Source: Chamaecyparis obtusa (taxonomy: Eukaryota > Streptophyta > Pinopsida > Cupressales > Cupressaceae). Taken from it: a DNA stretch of 64,000 bases. Under the pieces are notes generated by a model. It saw only the letters and a list, made by a program, of their open reading frames with translations, was not told where the DNA came from and did not search any database. The stretch is from the NCBI GenBank assembly GCA_027943335.1, contig BSBK01006432.1:592001-656000 (forward strand). Direction: 5' to 3'. Each line of letters begins with the position of its first letter. The first letter of the stretch is position 1. This document shows, piece by piece, positions 37,011-49,606 of this stretch. The position numbers and the translations under genes are program-made.

Positions 37011-38640
37011 GTGCAATGACCCATCTCTCTCCACATGATTTCCGTGATGCAACTCAAGAGGTGCATGTGCAAAGGATGCCAATTATTTGTAGTCTCAATA
37101 GAGGACTTGGACCAAGGAGAAAGTAGGGAGGTATCACTAGATCATCCCCTATTATAGGAGTACTTGGATGTTTTTCCCAAAGAAATTCCAGGAATGACAC
37201 CCAAAAGGCACATAGACTTCTGAATTGAGTTGGTTCCAGGAGTAGAACCAATCTCCAAAGCTCCATACCGTATGACCACATAGGAACTTGAGGAACTCAA
37301 GCTTCAACTGGAAGGGCTCTTGGAAAAAGGATTTATCAGACCTAGTGTATCACCATGGGGTGCCCTAGTAATATTTGTGAAGATGAAAGATGGCTCTCTT
37401 TGATTGTGCATTGACTATCATCAACTCAACAAAGTCACGATCAAGAATCAGTATCCTTTAGCCCGCATCAATGATCTATTTGATCAAATGAAAGGGGCAA
37501 AAATATTTTCAAAAATTGATCTCAAATCAGGATACCATCAACTTAGAATTCAGGAAGACAATATTCATTGAACAACTTTCTGTACCAAGTATGGTCACTA
37601 TGAGTTCACTGTGGTACCATTTGGGTTAATGAACGCTCCTTCTATATTCATGAGCCTAATGAATGGAGTTTTCAGAACCTACTTCTTAGATGATATCTTA
37701 GTGTTCTCTAAAACTCTTGAAGAACATGAGGTTCATCTTCGCTAAGTATTGCAGTGCCTTAGGGAAAATCAACTTTATGCCAATGAAGAAAAGTGTGAAT
37801 TCTTTTAGATAGAAGTTAAGTATCTTGGACATGTTATATCAGGGAAGGGCATCACTATTGATCTAGCCAAAATTCAAGCCATAGTGGAGTGGCCAACTCT
37901 GACTAATGTCCCTAAAGTTCGCAACTTTATGGGACTAGCTAGATATTATAGAAGATTTGTGAGAGAGTTCTCTTGAATAGCGCATCCCATTACTTCCTTG
38001 CAAAGGAAAGGTAAGAAGTTTGTTTGGTTAGAGAAATGTGAGGCCGCTTTCCAATGTTTGAAGGAAAGATTAACCAGTGCTCCAATCTTGGTGGTTCTCA
38101 AACCATCAGGAAACTTTGTAGTTTGCACAGATGCCTCACTAGAAGGGATTGGGGCAGTTCTTATGCAAGAAGGACAAGTTGTGGATTATGAGTCAAGGAA
38201 GCTTAAAGATCATGAGCTCAACTACCCCATCCATGATCTAGAACTTGCAGCAGTAGTTCATGCCTTAGTAAAGTGGAGACACTTTCTGTTGGGTCACAAG
38301 TTTGAACTCCAAACAAATCATCAGAGCCTTCAGTACATCTTCTCTCAACCTAACCTCAATGCTAGACAACATAGGTGGATGGAATTCTTATGTGAATATG
38401 AGTTTGAGGTTAAGTATATCCAAGGGAAGAAGAATATGGTGGTAGATGCTTTGAGCAGGCGCATACATGTTCTAGCAGCAGTATCCCTTAGCATAGATTT
38501 GGAGAAAAGAATCAGGGAGGCTCTCACTTTCGACTCTTGGTTTCAGGAGGTTAAGATAGAAATAGAGTCAGGAAGACCCTTGGAAGGTTGCTTCTTAGGA
38601 TATTCCTTAGATACCCTTGGGTTTCTGTGACAAAAAAATA
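37011..38640 (+). pseudogene. Tekay reverse transcriptase and RNase H
   Basis: RT blocks [33 protein letters not shown] and [10 protein letters not shown]. The catalytic [10 protein letters not shown] lies near 37690. About eight residues usually found between VFR and FLDD are missing, apparently an in-frame deletion in the palm. RNase H begins CTDASLEGIGAVL (near 38130) and ends VVDALSRR (near 38450). Several stops. Confidence 0.88.
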
Positions 38641-39934
38641 GAATCTATGTGCCCATGGTAGGAGATCTTCATGCACTTATCCTTTCAAAAAGCCACAAGG
38701 CTCCCTATTCAGCACATCGTGAGGTGAATAAAATGTATACTGACCTATGCCAATTATACTATTGGTCAGGAATGAAGAGAGACATAGCAGACTATGTGGC
38801 TAGATGTTTGGAATGTTAGAGAGTAATAGCAGAGCATCAACATCCCGCTAGCCTTTTGCAACCTCACCTAGTGCCAAAATGGAAATGGGACATTATTTCC
38901 ATGGATTTTATTGTGGGACTTCTAGTTACTCCCAGGAGACATGATGCCATCATGGTAACAGTTGATAGACTCACCAAGGTAGCCCATTTTTCTCCCATCC
39001 AGTCCTCCTACTCAATAGCTTCATGAAGGAAATTGTGAGACTCCACGGTATTCCCAAGAAAATCATATCTGATCATGATCCAATATTCACATTGGCTCTA
39101 TGGACTTCACTTCATCACACTTTAGGGACTCAACTCAACTTCAGTTCAGCCTATCATCCCGAGACAGATGGGTAGACGGAGCAAGTCAATCAGGTTCTTG
39201 AAGACATGCTCAGGATGTATGTTATGGACAGACAAACCCATTGGGAAGAGTATCTATATTTAGTGGAGTTTTCTTATAATAATGGTTATCAAAGTTCCAT
39301 AGGTATGTCCCCTTTTTAGGCTTTGTATGGCCATCCATGCCGCACTCCCTTAAGTTGGGATAGATTAGAGGACAGGGTACTTCTAGGCCCTGAGATGCTT
39401 CAGGGTATGGAGCAATAGGTCAAATGCATCAAAGAGCATATTTTGAAAGCTTAGGATAGGCAGAAGAAGTATGCCAATGCTCACAGGACTGATGTGCACT
39501 TCTCTCTTAGTGATAGAGTCTTTTTGAGGGTGCGTCCATGAAAGAGTCCAATCCATTACGGAAAAGGCTCCAAGTTGGCACCTTGATTTGTTGGCCCTTT
39601 TGAGGTCCTGGAGAGGATAGGACCAATAGATTATCAGCTTGCCTTGCCACCTAGCCTTGCTCGTATTCATGATCTATTTCATGTTTTAGTACATAGAAAA
39701 TATATTCCTGATGTGACGCAGGTTTTGGATTGGAATGCATTACAGGTAGCGGATGAGCAGCTGGCTTTAGAACCGGTATGCATTTTGCAGCAACAGACAC
39801 TGACCCTCAGGGGTCGCACCATAGAGCAGGCAAGGGTCCAATGGGACCCCAATGATGATTCTTCCGCCACATGGGAAGATGTTTATAGACTTAGAGATGC
39901 TTATCCATATTTATTTGTAGGCTTCCAGGAGTAA
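38641..39934 (+). pseudogene. Tekay integrase with C-terminal chromodomain
   Basis: H2C2 zinc segment (SAHREVNKMY to CLEC, 38710-38820). The catalytic acids are retained in ISMDF (near 38897), ISDHDPIFT (near 39070) and TEQVNQVLEDML (near 39180). A frameshift lies near 39000-39020. The last ~55 residues (39765-39915) form a chromodomain (ILQQQTLTLRGR, ARVQWDPNDDSSATWED). The chromodomain directs chromoviruses to certain chromatin. Stop at 39932. Confidence 0.88.
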
Positions 39935-39940
39935 GCCTAA

Positions 39941-39955
39941 CTCTAGGGGGGAGGA
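39941..39955 (+). other. Tekay polypurine tract
   Basis: CTCTAGGGGGGAGGA directly before TGTAATACCC. Confidence 0.85.
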
Positions 39956-42900
39956 TGTAATACCCTCTCCTATGGTGATACTTGGACTTTTGACTTGGAC
40001 ATTTTATTATGATGGTTAGAACTATACATTTACATTTATGTTTTGTGGATGATGATATGACTAATATGCCCATTTATGGTTAGCATTCATGTGTTTATGA
40101 GATTAGAAAACCATCTATTCTTATATGTTTTATGGATCTAACCCAAGGATTTGAATCTAACCTTTATCATGATGTTTTATGTTTCATGGATATGTGTCTA
40201 ATGTGTTCTCATGACTTAGGATGAAGTCGTAGTTACTAACTTAGTTGAGGTCCACACGATGTATCGATCCTAGTCATCTACTTGCATATATTTGATTTGT
40301 ATATCCAGATGTATATATATGTATCTCTTCTTGGTGATGCAAGATTGCAGGTACCAGGTATAGGCTCCACCTAGCTTCACAGGTCTGAGTGATCCCTCAA
40401 AATCCTCGATCATTGTTGTTATGGAGATATCACCAAGTTCCACAGGAAGAAACTTCACCTTTGATCCTTTTATCCTTAGGTGGGAAGTGCCAAGTTAGTC
40501 CCTTGTGGGGATGTATTATGTGATCTCTTAGTTTATTGGTTTTATGGATCTTGTAGTTAGTTTCTTGTCTTTTGCATTCATTGAGAATGAAGTTTTGAGT
40601 ATAGTAGTTCTAGTTGTCTTTATGGTACGTTCAATTTTATTAGTAGATTATTGATGTGAATTATTGTTCATTTGAGGGTATGATTTAGTAATTTATCTTT
40701 ATTATTAGCTACTTATGTACTAGCATATCTTGTTAGGAACAAGTTAGTATGTGATTGAAATATCAATAACAATAAAGAATTTTATGGTATTACTTTTATA
40801 ATACTCATAATAAAAAAATGTCTATGGCAATAATGATAATAAATGTTTTAATAATAGTGGTATGTTTCACCTTATATATATATATATATATATATCACTA
40901 TTGTATTTTGTAAAGAATATGGATTGTGTAAATAAATAATATGTTTTATAATAATAATATTATGTTTGCAATAATATTTATAATAATAATAATATATGTA
41001 CACATAGGCATATGGGTGCACACATATATTTATATAATTGGTGAGTAAGTAATTATGGTGTTATAGTAATAAATAATTAGATAAGTTAATGGTATGGTAA
41101 ATGTGATATAAATAATAATTACTATTACCTTACCTAAAGTAAAGGAAACATAAATTTGATTACGGTAATAGATAAGTATAGTTATATCTCTTCCGAAAAA
41201 GGCTTTAATAATATTATTTAAGCTTAACTATTAACGGATGGATGCTTGGGATGGTTGCACTAGTTGGATTACCTGTGCAACCACCTCCTCCGTTCTATAT
41301 ACAGGAAATATTTCCTGTGTGAAGGGAGTTGGTTTGGATAAGAAATAATAATTAAGAGGAGTATTATGATTATAGGAAAAATTATACTTGGTGAGAAGAG
41401 AAATTCATTATTCCCTTAGTTTGGCATTTGGTTGTTTCGGGTGGACGTTGGAGATTTCATCCAGAAGGAGTCTCAAGATTGCTGGAAGGAGACTGAGAGG
41501 AAAGGATTCTTCTTCATCAACCGGTCTCCGTAGGACTCCAAGTTGGATTCCATCCTGGGAGATAATTATGTTTTCCATATGAATGCTAGTTTTAGATTTG
41601 TTTGAATGCTTCTGTATATGGTTTTGTTTGCAAAAAGTTTATACATCATTGTATTATTGTATTATTATAGAAATGTTTATGCATTATTATATTATGTATT
41701 ATTATATTTGTAGAACATTGATACATTATTGTATTCTCTATTATTGTATTATTGTTGAATGTTTATGTACATTATTGTATTATTTCTCTCTGCCTTTTAT
41801 TGTTTATGCAAATATAGCTAGCCATTTATACATATGCCATCCTTTTAATTTTTATTATATATATTATTTCATTCTATGAGCCGTTTATCCCTTATTGTAT
41901 TCTGGCCGTCATTTTTTATATTGTATTCTACTAGTAGTTTCTAAATCAGTATAGTCTGCCAGTCATTTATAAAATATAATATCATTATGCCATCCATATA
42001 TTTTGTCATTCGTTTATACATTTTTTTTTTTTTCTGCCAGCCGAAATATAATACCACCATTTCGATAGATTAATGAACTGTGGCAGTCCTGAGTTAGGGT
42101 TATTTATTCTATGACAAAGCATTATGTGCTGTATTTATATTTATTTTGTTGAACACTGTGCGCTTTATATTTATATTTGTTTGGTTCGTGATGAATGTGC
42201 ACGACATTTGTATTTAGGTTTATGCCATTAAACATTGCACGCTTTATATTTATTTGCGTTAATGAATGTGCGCTATTTGTATTTCATGTTGTTAGTGAAT
42301 ACCATAAATCAATGTCCGCTTTATACTAGGTTTTCACTTTATACAAGTATAACATTAACATTTAAGTATAAGTTTACGTACTTTAATTTCTTATACTTTA
42401 AGTTATACTTGTATAAAGGGATTAGGTACCTTTCGAATTGACTGGGATAGGTTTCAGCCTCCTAGGAGTTAAGTTGCAACTTCTAGATTTTAGATTTTTA
42501 ATAAAATCAGACTTAGTCAAATTTAGAATGCAATTTATGGAACATTATCTTTTGGCATAGGGAATTTTGTGTAAACCTTGAATATGTTCATTGCTTTTTG
42601 GTGATGGTTATATTCAGTGCATTTAGATGCCTTAATAGGGTTAGGATGTGTGTAGGAAACAGTGTAGGGATTAGAGTTGTTTAAGAGGATCAGGGCATTC
42701 TAAACACCCTTAAAAGTTCCTAATTTCCCTAAACATCCATAAGCTATCTTATTATTTTCTATTCTTTGTAGTAGTTCTTAGTGTGTTCATAATGTGTTTT
42801 TACTACATCTATGATGTGAATGTGATATGTGGGTTAAGGGTAGAAAACCTAACAACACCTAGTGAGTGGCTCTCAGTGCGGGGCCGAGGTCCTAAGTGGC

Positions 42901-44089
42901 TAGAACTAGGATAACTGACTGAAGAGTTATTTAACAAGTGAAAAATTAATTAAACTTATGGGAATGGGTTCAAACATTAAAAAGATTAAATGTGCCTCGC
43001 CAATGCCATTAGTGCTAGTAAAGGCTATGGATGGGAGTGGGAGAAGGTACCTATGAGTAGGTACGATCGAATGGCGCTTGTTTGTACGAAAGGCATTCGA
43101 TCCGGCATGTGCCTACTTGGGGGCCGGGGCCTAGAGTGGCTAGTACCAGGAGAACCCATGGGGTGAGGGCTATGCGATGACACTCACTTAGGTTGTTGCT
43201 TAGAATTTCTACCAAGCCTCAGAACCTTTTTGGGGAAAGGATTATACTTTAATCTTCTTTTATTTGCTATTTGGGAAAGGTTACCCAACCCTAGGTATGG
43301 CCTAGCTATTCCTTCCTTGTGGACCTTGGTGTTTATCTCCTAGCACAGGGGAGTGGGCCTTTTAGGTATCCACGTGGTTGGGTGGTAAATTTTTTATCGA
43401 GCTATCTTTTTCGGATGCAGTGTTTGAAGATTCATGCTTGCTTATGTACCAGTTTATGAAGAATGAAGGCTTTGTGATTATCTTTCATGATGTAAAATTA
43501 TTGTTACCTCCCAAGAGGAGATGAATGTAATGTAATCATTGATGTAATTCAAAATGATGTATTTGGAATGGGTAGATTTAGGAAAAGGGAAAAGGGAGAT
43601 GTGAAATTTATGTATAAGATGTATGTTGGAAAAGAAAAGGATTTTGTAATATTCCAAGTTAAGTAGTATGATTTTCATTATTGATGATTAAAGGAAAAGC
43701 TAGTGAAACAAATGTAGTATATTTGCAATGTATCAAATGATTTAGATGATTTTTTCTACTTTAAAAGTTATACTGTTCATAAAGGTTTCTTAGGAATATA
43801 GATGGTTCTAAATGGAAAATTGAAATGAAATTCCCTTGTATTTCTTAATAAAGAATCTTATAATGATATGATGTAATTTTCTTTGAGAAGTAAATCTTGT
43901 TGTTAGTTTACTTAATGGACTTAAATGAATTGTTCATAAAATAGAAGGGAACCTTGGGAGGAATCTAAGTTTAAGTTTTGTTCACATAATTCTTTTAAAA
44001 GTACAAAAATTTTCATAAATTATCACTTAGGTTTTCTTTTACAAAGAGAATCTGTGTTCTCTTCCCTAGTTCCCTTGCGGGGCATGACA
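39956..44089 (+). repeat. Tekay 3' LTR
   Basis: 4,134 bp, matching 30988-35172. Its TA tract at 40873-40894 has 11 units. Confidence 0.95.
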
Positions 44090-44094
44090 TAGCT

Positions 44095-45071
44095 CATTTC
44101 TTGGGTGAGGTTATGCACAAAGATATCCATCTTTTCTTGTTCTAGAATTGTTCATGGATACTTGGAAAATAATTGACACCATCTTTGCAAAAAAGTAAGT
44201 GTTCTCCATTCTTTTGTTGTGCATTGCAAAGATCAAGCATAGTGACTTCATATTTGATATTATATGAGTAATGAGTCACAAACTTGTCAATAAGCTCATT
44301 GAAAGATTTTGTGTTTGGGGGTAGTTTGGAGAACCATTCCATGACTTGTCCTCCTAAACTACATGGAAATAGTCACATAAGATAGGTGTCATTGTGAGCG
44401 ACTTCAATACAGGCAACACAAAACTCATGTATGTGGTCTTTTGGATCTGAATTCCCTTTGTATTTGTCAAATTTGGGTACCTCAAAATGAGGAGGGAATG
44501 GAATCATTGCTAGATTCTTATCAAAAGGATAAGGACATATATCATCCAAGGAGTAAGTCTTAGTTGATGATCCAGTTTGGATGTCACAGACTTGTTGTTG
44601 AAGCATCTGGATTTGTTGTAGAGTGAGATCCAAAGATAACGTGTGTCCTTGAGTGTTTTGGGAAAAACTATGTTGTTGAGTGTTTTGGGAAGCATTGGTT
44701 TGCTGATTGTTTTGGGAAGCATTAGATTGCTGATTGTTTTGAGAACCATTAGATTTCTGATTGGTTTCCTTTGCTCCATGAGTATGTATTTCTTGAGAAC
44801 CGCTAGGGATTTCTTGATTGTTTATAATAGGTGGTTCTCTAAGATGGGAAACATCAAAATCACTTGATAATTTGGCTCCTTGTTGAGCAAGCATGAGGAA
44901 ATACATCTCTCTATCCATGTCTAGGAGTCTTTCCATGACATTATAAAACCTAGGATCTTGCATAACATCCCTATGTTCTTGATCTGTGGGCTCCTCGTCT
45001 GATGTAAAAATTGAAGTCTTCTTAGGAATTCCAGACCAAGGGTTTTCCTCATTGTTTTTGTTTCCGTCCAT
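44095..45071 (-). pseudogene. Tat-B Gag, N-terminal part
   Basis: Probable start MDGNKNNEENPWSG at 45071; the open frame extends upstream to 45278 through a VQTRSQKL stretch like the TTRSQ start of Tat-D. A repeated Asn/Gln/Ser part (ASQNNQQ units, 44640-44780) leads into the capsid domain (YPFDKNLAMIPFPPHFEVPK, then WFSKLPPNTKSFNEL). Stops at 44373 and 44142 and a frameshift near 44160. The Tekay element has split it at 44089; it resumes at 30987. Confidence 0.8.
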
Positions 45072-45627
45072 CTTGTCTATAGATTCTGGATCAATGGTTT
45101 GTTTGAGCTTCTGAGATCGGGTTTGAACTATAAAATGTGAAGGATGATGTTGGAATGAAAGATATTGATGAAAAAATTTGGAATGTATTTGATTAGATAG
45201 ATGAATAAATGATCCTAAAAGTGTTGAGATAAGTGTGACAATTTGATAATCTAAGTCTATAGGAGGTATGGATCTCACTATGATGTGACAAAGAGAATCA
45301 AAAGATAATAACCTATGTAAGTTTGGTGATGGAGGATGATAAATCCCGATATGATAAACTCACAAAGATCAAAATTTGATAAGCAAGGTGATGATTCAAC
45401 ACTAATGAGAAAATTATGAAGATTTGAAATGATTATGAGGATTTGGATGATAGAAAGATGATGAAAAATGATACAAATGGTCAAACTGAAGATCAAAGAT
45501 CTGTGTAAGTCGAATATGTTTCTAGAATCATACTGAAGACTAAAATGGGTATTTGAAAAAGTGATTGTGAAATTTCTAAGGTTTGTAAGAATGCTCTCTG
45601 TTGTATATGTGCAGGATAGGCAAATCA

Positions 45628-45762
45628 ATGCACAACAAAATCAGATGAATGCATAGAAGTTCAAGACAAATGCGTTATGATAGGAACAAAAGTGCAACAA
45701 GTTTGAGTAGATGCACAACAGGATTGAACAAATGCATAACAAATTATGAAAAATGCGCAGGT
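45628..45762. repeat. Degenerate ATGCACAACA array close to the Tat-B gag
   Basis: About seven copies of ATGCRCA-type motifs (ATGCACAACA, ATGCGTTATG, ATGCATAACA, ATGCGCAGG), spaced 15-30 bp. The intervening DNA is not conserved, so this is not a tandem repeat of fixed units. Confidence 0.6.
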
Positions 45763-46850
45763 TTTATGTTTTCTGATGATTTTGGGCTGAAAATTGAATA
45801 TTTTTTTTTGGTTTTTCAAGTGATTGTTTTTGGAAAAATAAAATGCATAGACACACACACGCAAGACAGTAATGATCTAGTCTAAATCAATCTAGTATGA
45901 ATGCACAAACATGCTTATATTCCTATGGTTGGCAAGGGCAATATCTACTAAATCCCCACTTGGATAATAAAATCCAGCCACACAATTCAAAGCGGACAAC
46001 CTAGGAACTTGGAGGCACGGGCTCCTCCTTACAGTGCACTCACTTCTTTGGCACACCAAGTTTTGAATTCAATGGGTCATTACTTCCCAAAGAACTGCTA
46101 TCTCTACTATGATCGTGAGTAATGTGGGGTGTCTTCACGGGCTTGGGTGACCCCTTGAGCCAACAAATAGAAGGTTTTTGGCCACTATACAAAGGTTTTT
46201 AGTAAGGTCATCCGTTCAGGTGGTTGTGATCAAGTTATTTTCCCAATTAAGGGGGCTCTCCCAATCCTTCCAAAGTAAGATTTTCACTTTAACAATGTAG
46301 GGACTTTAACGCACCGTAAAGGTACTAGAGGAGATTTTGGTTGCCACAACAAATTCACACCTATCCAATGTGAGACTAATCACATTGGCATTTTTAATAT
46401 ACCAGTTTGGAAGGGCTTGGCTTTAGCCTGTTATCGGTTGGGTCATTCCTTGGGGTGAGTACCTCTTTTCCCACCAAAGACCACCCTCTAAAAATTATAA
46501 CAATTTCTCTTACACCCAAGATACACAAATGATGAGGGGAGAGGATATGTTGTTATAATTTTGGGATTAAAATTACACTTAGAAAGACAAACATAATAGA
46601 CATATAATCTACTCTAAAGAAGACACACGAATTTGAAAAACATGTCGTATTTTAAAGCCCAAACAAGGTTATAGTTTATTTTGCAAAACCCCTAAGAACC
46701 TGCAAATAAATCGTTAATTGTTTAGCAATGGGGCCTTCAGATTCGACCTGTAAAACAACCTAGAATCTACCAGGATGAATAGAAGTTTGTTAAGACAGTT
46801 AGCTAAAAATAGAATGATTAAACAAATAAAAATTAACAACTGAATGAACA
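45763..46850 (-). other. Tat-B 5' leader, middle part
   Basis: About 1.1 kb of noncoding leader between the two motif arrays. No ORF I can support on either strand. Confidence 0.5.
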
Positions 46851-47132
46851 AATGCGTAGAGACAGAATGTGAATGCATAGAGACAGAATGTGAATGCACA
46901 GAGACAGGGAATGAAAGCACATAAACAATAAATGCACAGCAGAGTGGGATGTATGCACAGTGTGATGATATGTATGCACAACGTTAATGGATGTGCAATA
47001 GAAAGTGATGGAAATGCAGACATAGTGAATCAATGTGCAACAATAGTGAAAAGATAGAGTCTAGTGATAAGAAGTATGAATGCACAACAACAATTGATGT
47101 ATGCGCAACAGTCGGGTATGAATGTGTAGAAG
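46851..47132. repeat. Degenerate ATGCRCA array next to the Tat-B primer site
   Basis: About twelve copies of ATGCACA, ATGCGTA, ATGTGCAA and ATGCGCAACA, spaced 14-30 bp; neighbouring units share GAGACAGAATGTGA near 46860-46905. Same motif family as the arrays at 45628-45762 and 14826-15086. Confidence 0.65.
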
Positions 47133-47192
47133 CAACCTATAGAAATCTACACACGGAAAACTAAAAATAGAATGTTAAAAATGTGGGGATTT

Positions 47193-47209
47193 CCCCACGG
47201 TGGGTGCCA
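47193..47209 (-). other. Tat-B primer binding site
   Basis: Minus strand TGGCACCCACCGTGGGG, four bases after the LTR. It resembles TGGCGCCCACCGTGGGG, common in plant Tat elements; Tat-D has a matching site at 49261. Confidence 0.75.
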
Positions 47210-47213
47210 AAAA

Positions 47214-48342
47214 TATTTGCAAATAAGTTGTACTACTACTAGAAATGAAATATTAACTAATCTAAGCTAATAAATCAACCTAATGCAAACATAATGAAGA
47301 TTACAATGAAATGAAACTAAAATAAAGATTTACCTTCACCTACCATGTAGCTTGTCTCCATTGCTCTCCTTGCCTTGATTTCTTGAAGATGGCAAGCTCT
47401 TAGATTTCCAAATGAAGCTCCTTCCCAAGATGCTCTCAAAGTGTGGAGATTTATATGATTGTATGCAAAATGGCCTAAGCTTAATTATGAAAACTAATTG
47501 ATGAAAAGAAAATGATATGAGGATAACTTGGATGTTTGAATGCTCTTGAATGCTCTTGATCTCTAGAATGCTTGATTGCTTGATTACCTATTCACTATTA
47601 GCTATTAGCTCACAAAGGGAAAATGAGGCTCCTTTTATAGATTTTTGGAGGACCCAAGCCTAGGTGGCACAATCCTACAGTGGAGATTGAAAGGTGGAAG
47701 ATCCTAGGGCTAGAATTGACTTGGTTAAAGGAGTTGAGAGAAAGGGGGATGTAGTTGGAATGTGAGAGGAAGAATAGGGATGATGTTCCTCTCACATTGA
47801 CATGGAAGAGAAGAAGGTGGAAGGGAAAGACACATGTCAAGTGTCTCACAAAGACCATTGAGAGGAAGAGGGAAGGACTTTTTTACTCATGAGGACTCTT
47901 TGTACAAGTGTCCCATGAGTCACCTTTGACCCTTAGAGGTGGATTGAGAAGCCCCTTAGGAATAGGGATTGTCTCTTGACTTGGTTTGGGAGAAGACATG
48001 TGGTCATGAGACCAAGTCTTATGAGGCCACATAGCCCTTAGGAATAGGACATGTGTGGGTGAGGATAATGATTAATAAATAATTAATAATAATGATTTAT
48101 CTTAGCCAAAGTGATGTGTTAGGTGACTAGGTGGATGAGGTGGATTTAGTCATATTCAGTGAGTGTATAATTGATTAAATCACTTTTAATAGGACTATTT
48201 AGAAGACTTAGGATAGGAGAATAAACTATAATGAATTTATCTAATAAATAGAAGAATAAATATTTAATTAACTCATCAAGTCAATATTAATTAAATAATA
48301 AATATTTAATTAATTAATGAAGTCACTTTTTAGTGTACATAC
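47214..48342 (-). repeat. Tat-B 5' LTR
   Basis: Matches the 3' LTR 12695-14252 but lacks the 402-bp segment. Its outermost base appears to lie at 59240, because Tat-D inserted one base from the LTR end. The sense-strand start then reads TGTATGTACACT against TGTATACACT in the 3' LTR. Confidence 0.85.
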
Positions 48343-49256
48343 TGTATACACCTAAAAATGGTCACCTAGACTATTAGCCCCTTTTGCTAAATCATAAATT
48401 GCTTGTTCTTGATCAAATCCTAGTTCTATCATTTATTCGATTATTTTCTATGGGCTAACCATTTTATCCTAAGTTTTTATATATTTAAAAGGAATATTTC
48501 CTCCCCTTTTATTAAATAAAAATCCCTTACTTTTCCTCTTATCCTAAGTTGCACAAATAAAACATTATTCTTATTTTATAAAAAGGGAAAAAGCACTTTT
48601 TGTCTCATATGGACACAAAAGTCAACTCTTATTTTCTCATTGGAGGATATTTGTGCACATGGATTGCTCCTCTTTCAAGCTCCACCGTTGATTAAATCTT
48701 TTGCCTCTTAATCCCCATGGTCCATTCCTTTGCAATTCCTTTAAAAGGAGAGCTCTCTTCTTCATTCAAAATCCCCAACTTTTTATGCTAACTTTATGCT
48801 GCAGGACTTCTAGGTCACTTTGGAGCTTTTGAAGATTTGGAGCATTCTTAGCATCTACATCTCATTCTTGCATTCTTAGCTTAGCTTCATATTTATGATT
48901 TCTTAGATTAGCTTCATTTCTATGCTCTAGATTAGCTCACATAGATTAATTAGCTTGGGTTGTAATACTTGCATATTTCCTTTCATAGCTTAGCTTGCAT
49001 TTCCATTTCTAGCATAGCATAGCATTGCATTTCATTCTTGATTCTTGAGGATATTGACATTTTTTCCCTTGTCTTCATTGAATCTCCCATTGCATGGTTC
49101 ACTAGAAAGGTTATAGGCTAAATAGCTCTAGTTGAGAGCATTCTTAAAACCCTTGCACTCCATGCCTAGGGAGCTATGGATCGATTTGTGAGGGCTCATT
49201 CTTGAGTTTCCTTGCATGTAATGATCCATAGAAGTGTGACACATTTATAGCACACA
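48343..49256 (+). repeat. Tat-D 5' LTR
   Basis: TGTATACACC to GCACACA, 914 bp. About seven differences from the 3' LTR were counted by eye in the first ~235 bp. Confidence 0.92.
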
Positions 49257-49260
49257 CTTT

Positions 49261-49278
49261 TGGTGCCCACCGTGGGGC
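49261..49278 (+). other. Tat-D primer binding site
   Basis: TGGTGCCCACCGTGGGGC four bases after the LTR. Confidence 0.75.
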
Positions 49279-49373
49279 AGAGTAGATAGGTTTTGCCCTT
49301 TAGTTTCTTGCATTTTCATCTTTTTTGGATTATTTTTTGGAAATTTTGTAGGTTCTGGTTCTCTGTCTCAGAG

Positions 49374-49606
49374 TATCGCGCGATACTTCTCAGGTATATC
49401 ATGTGATATACCTTACTATACGTGTGCGACACTTCATGCCAGAGAAGAATCACACGGTAGTATTGAGGTATATCGCCTGGTGTCGTGTGAAGTATCGCTT
49501 GCCTATTGTGCAGTATATCACCTGAACTGAGGTATATCGCCCGACTATAGGAAACTGTGTCGCGTGATACTGGTGAAGTTTGAGGTATCGCACGACATAG
49601 TTTCAA
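49374..49606. repeat. Degenerate TATCGCGCGATA array next to the Tat-D primer site
   Basis: A perfect palindrome TATCGCGCGATA at 49374-49385 is followed by about eight weaker copies (TATATCATGTGATATA, TATATCGCCTGG, TATCGCTTGCC, TATATCGCCCGA, TGTCGCGTGATA, TATCGCACGACATA) spaced 20-35 bp, often preceded by GAGG or CAGG. An open frame on the minus strand here is a by-product of the array. Confidence 0.65.

Larger units (their letters stand above)
30988..44089 (+). mobile_element. Tekay/Del-type Ty3/gypsy chromovirus
   Basis: 13,102 bp with LTRs of 4,185 and 4,134 bp and a perfect duplication TAGCT (30983-30987 and 44090-44094). It carries gag, protease, RT, RNase H, integrase and a C-terminal chromodomain in gypsy order on the plus strand. 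Long LTRs plus a chromodomain indicate the Tekay (Del) lineage. It sits in the Tat-B gag. Stops and one frameshift show that it is dead. Confidence 0.95.
12695..48342 (-). mobile_element. Tat-B: Tat-like Ty3/gypsy element with antisense PMD gene
   Basis: LTRs lie at 12695-14252 (3') and 47214-48342 plus one base at 59240 (5'). The primer site is at 47193-47209. Gag starts at 45071, and a gag-pro-pol frame runs to 24818 with RT before integrase (gypsy order). The flanks ACTCT (12690-12694) and ACTCC (59241-59245) differ by one base. Three elements lie inside or on it: Copia-B, Tekay and Tat-D. Without them Tat-B is about 17.5 kb, long like many Tat elements. Between integrase and 3' LTR it carries about 2 kb of spacer and a plant-mobile-domain gene on the opposite strand; extra ORFs at this place, sometimes antisense, are known in Tat elements. 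The LTR left end is ambiguous between 12695 and the TG at 12699. Confidence 0.85.

Noticed and set aside
32675..41879. A 98-codon ORF found in both Tekay LTRs (32675-32971 and 41583-41879)
   Set aside because: It is present twice only because the LTRs are copies of each other. It is low-complexity, AT-rich and without a recognised domain.
46799..47033. Minus-strand Cys/Phe-rich repetitive ORFs
   Set aside because: They are translations of the ATGCRCA array.
45628..47132. CRISPR-like spaced repeats
   Set aside because: Repeats are short and degenerate, spacing is irregular, and the context is a plant retrotransposon leader.
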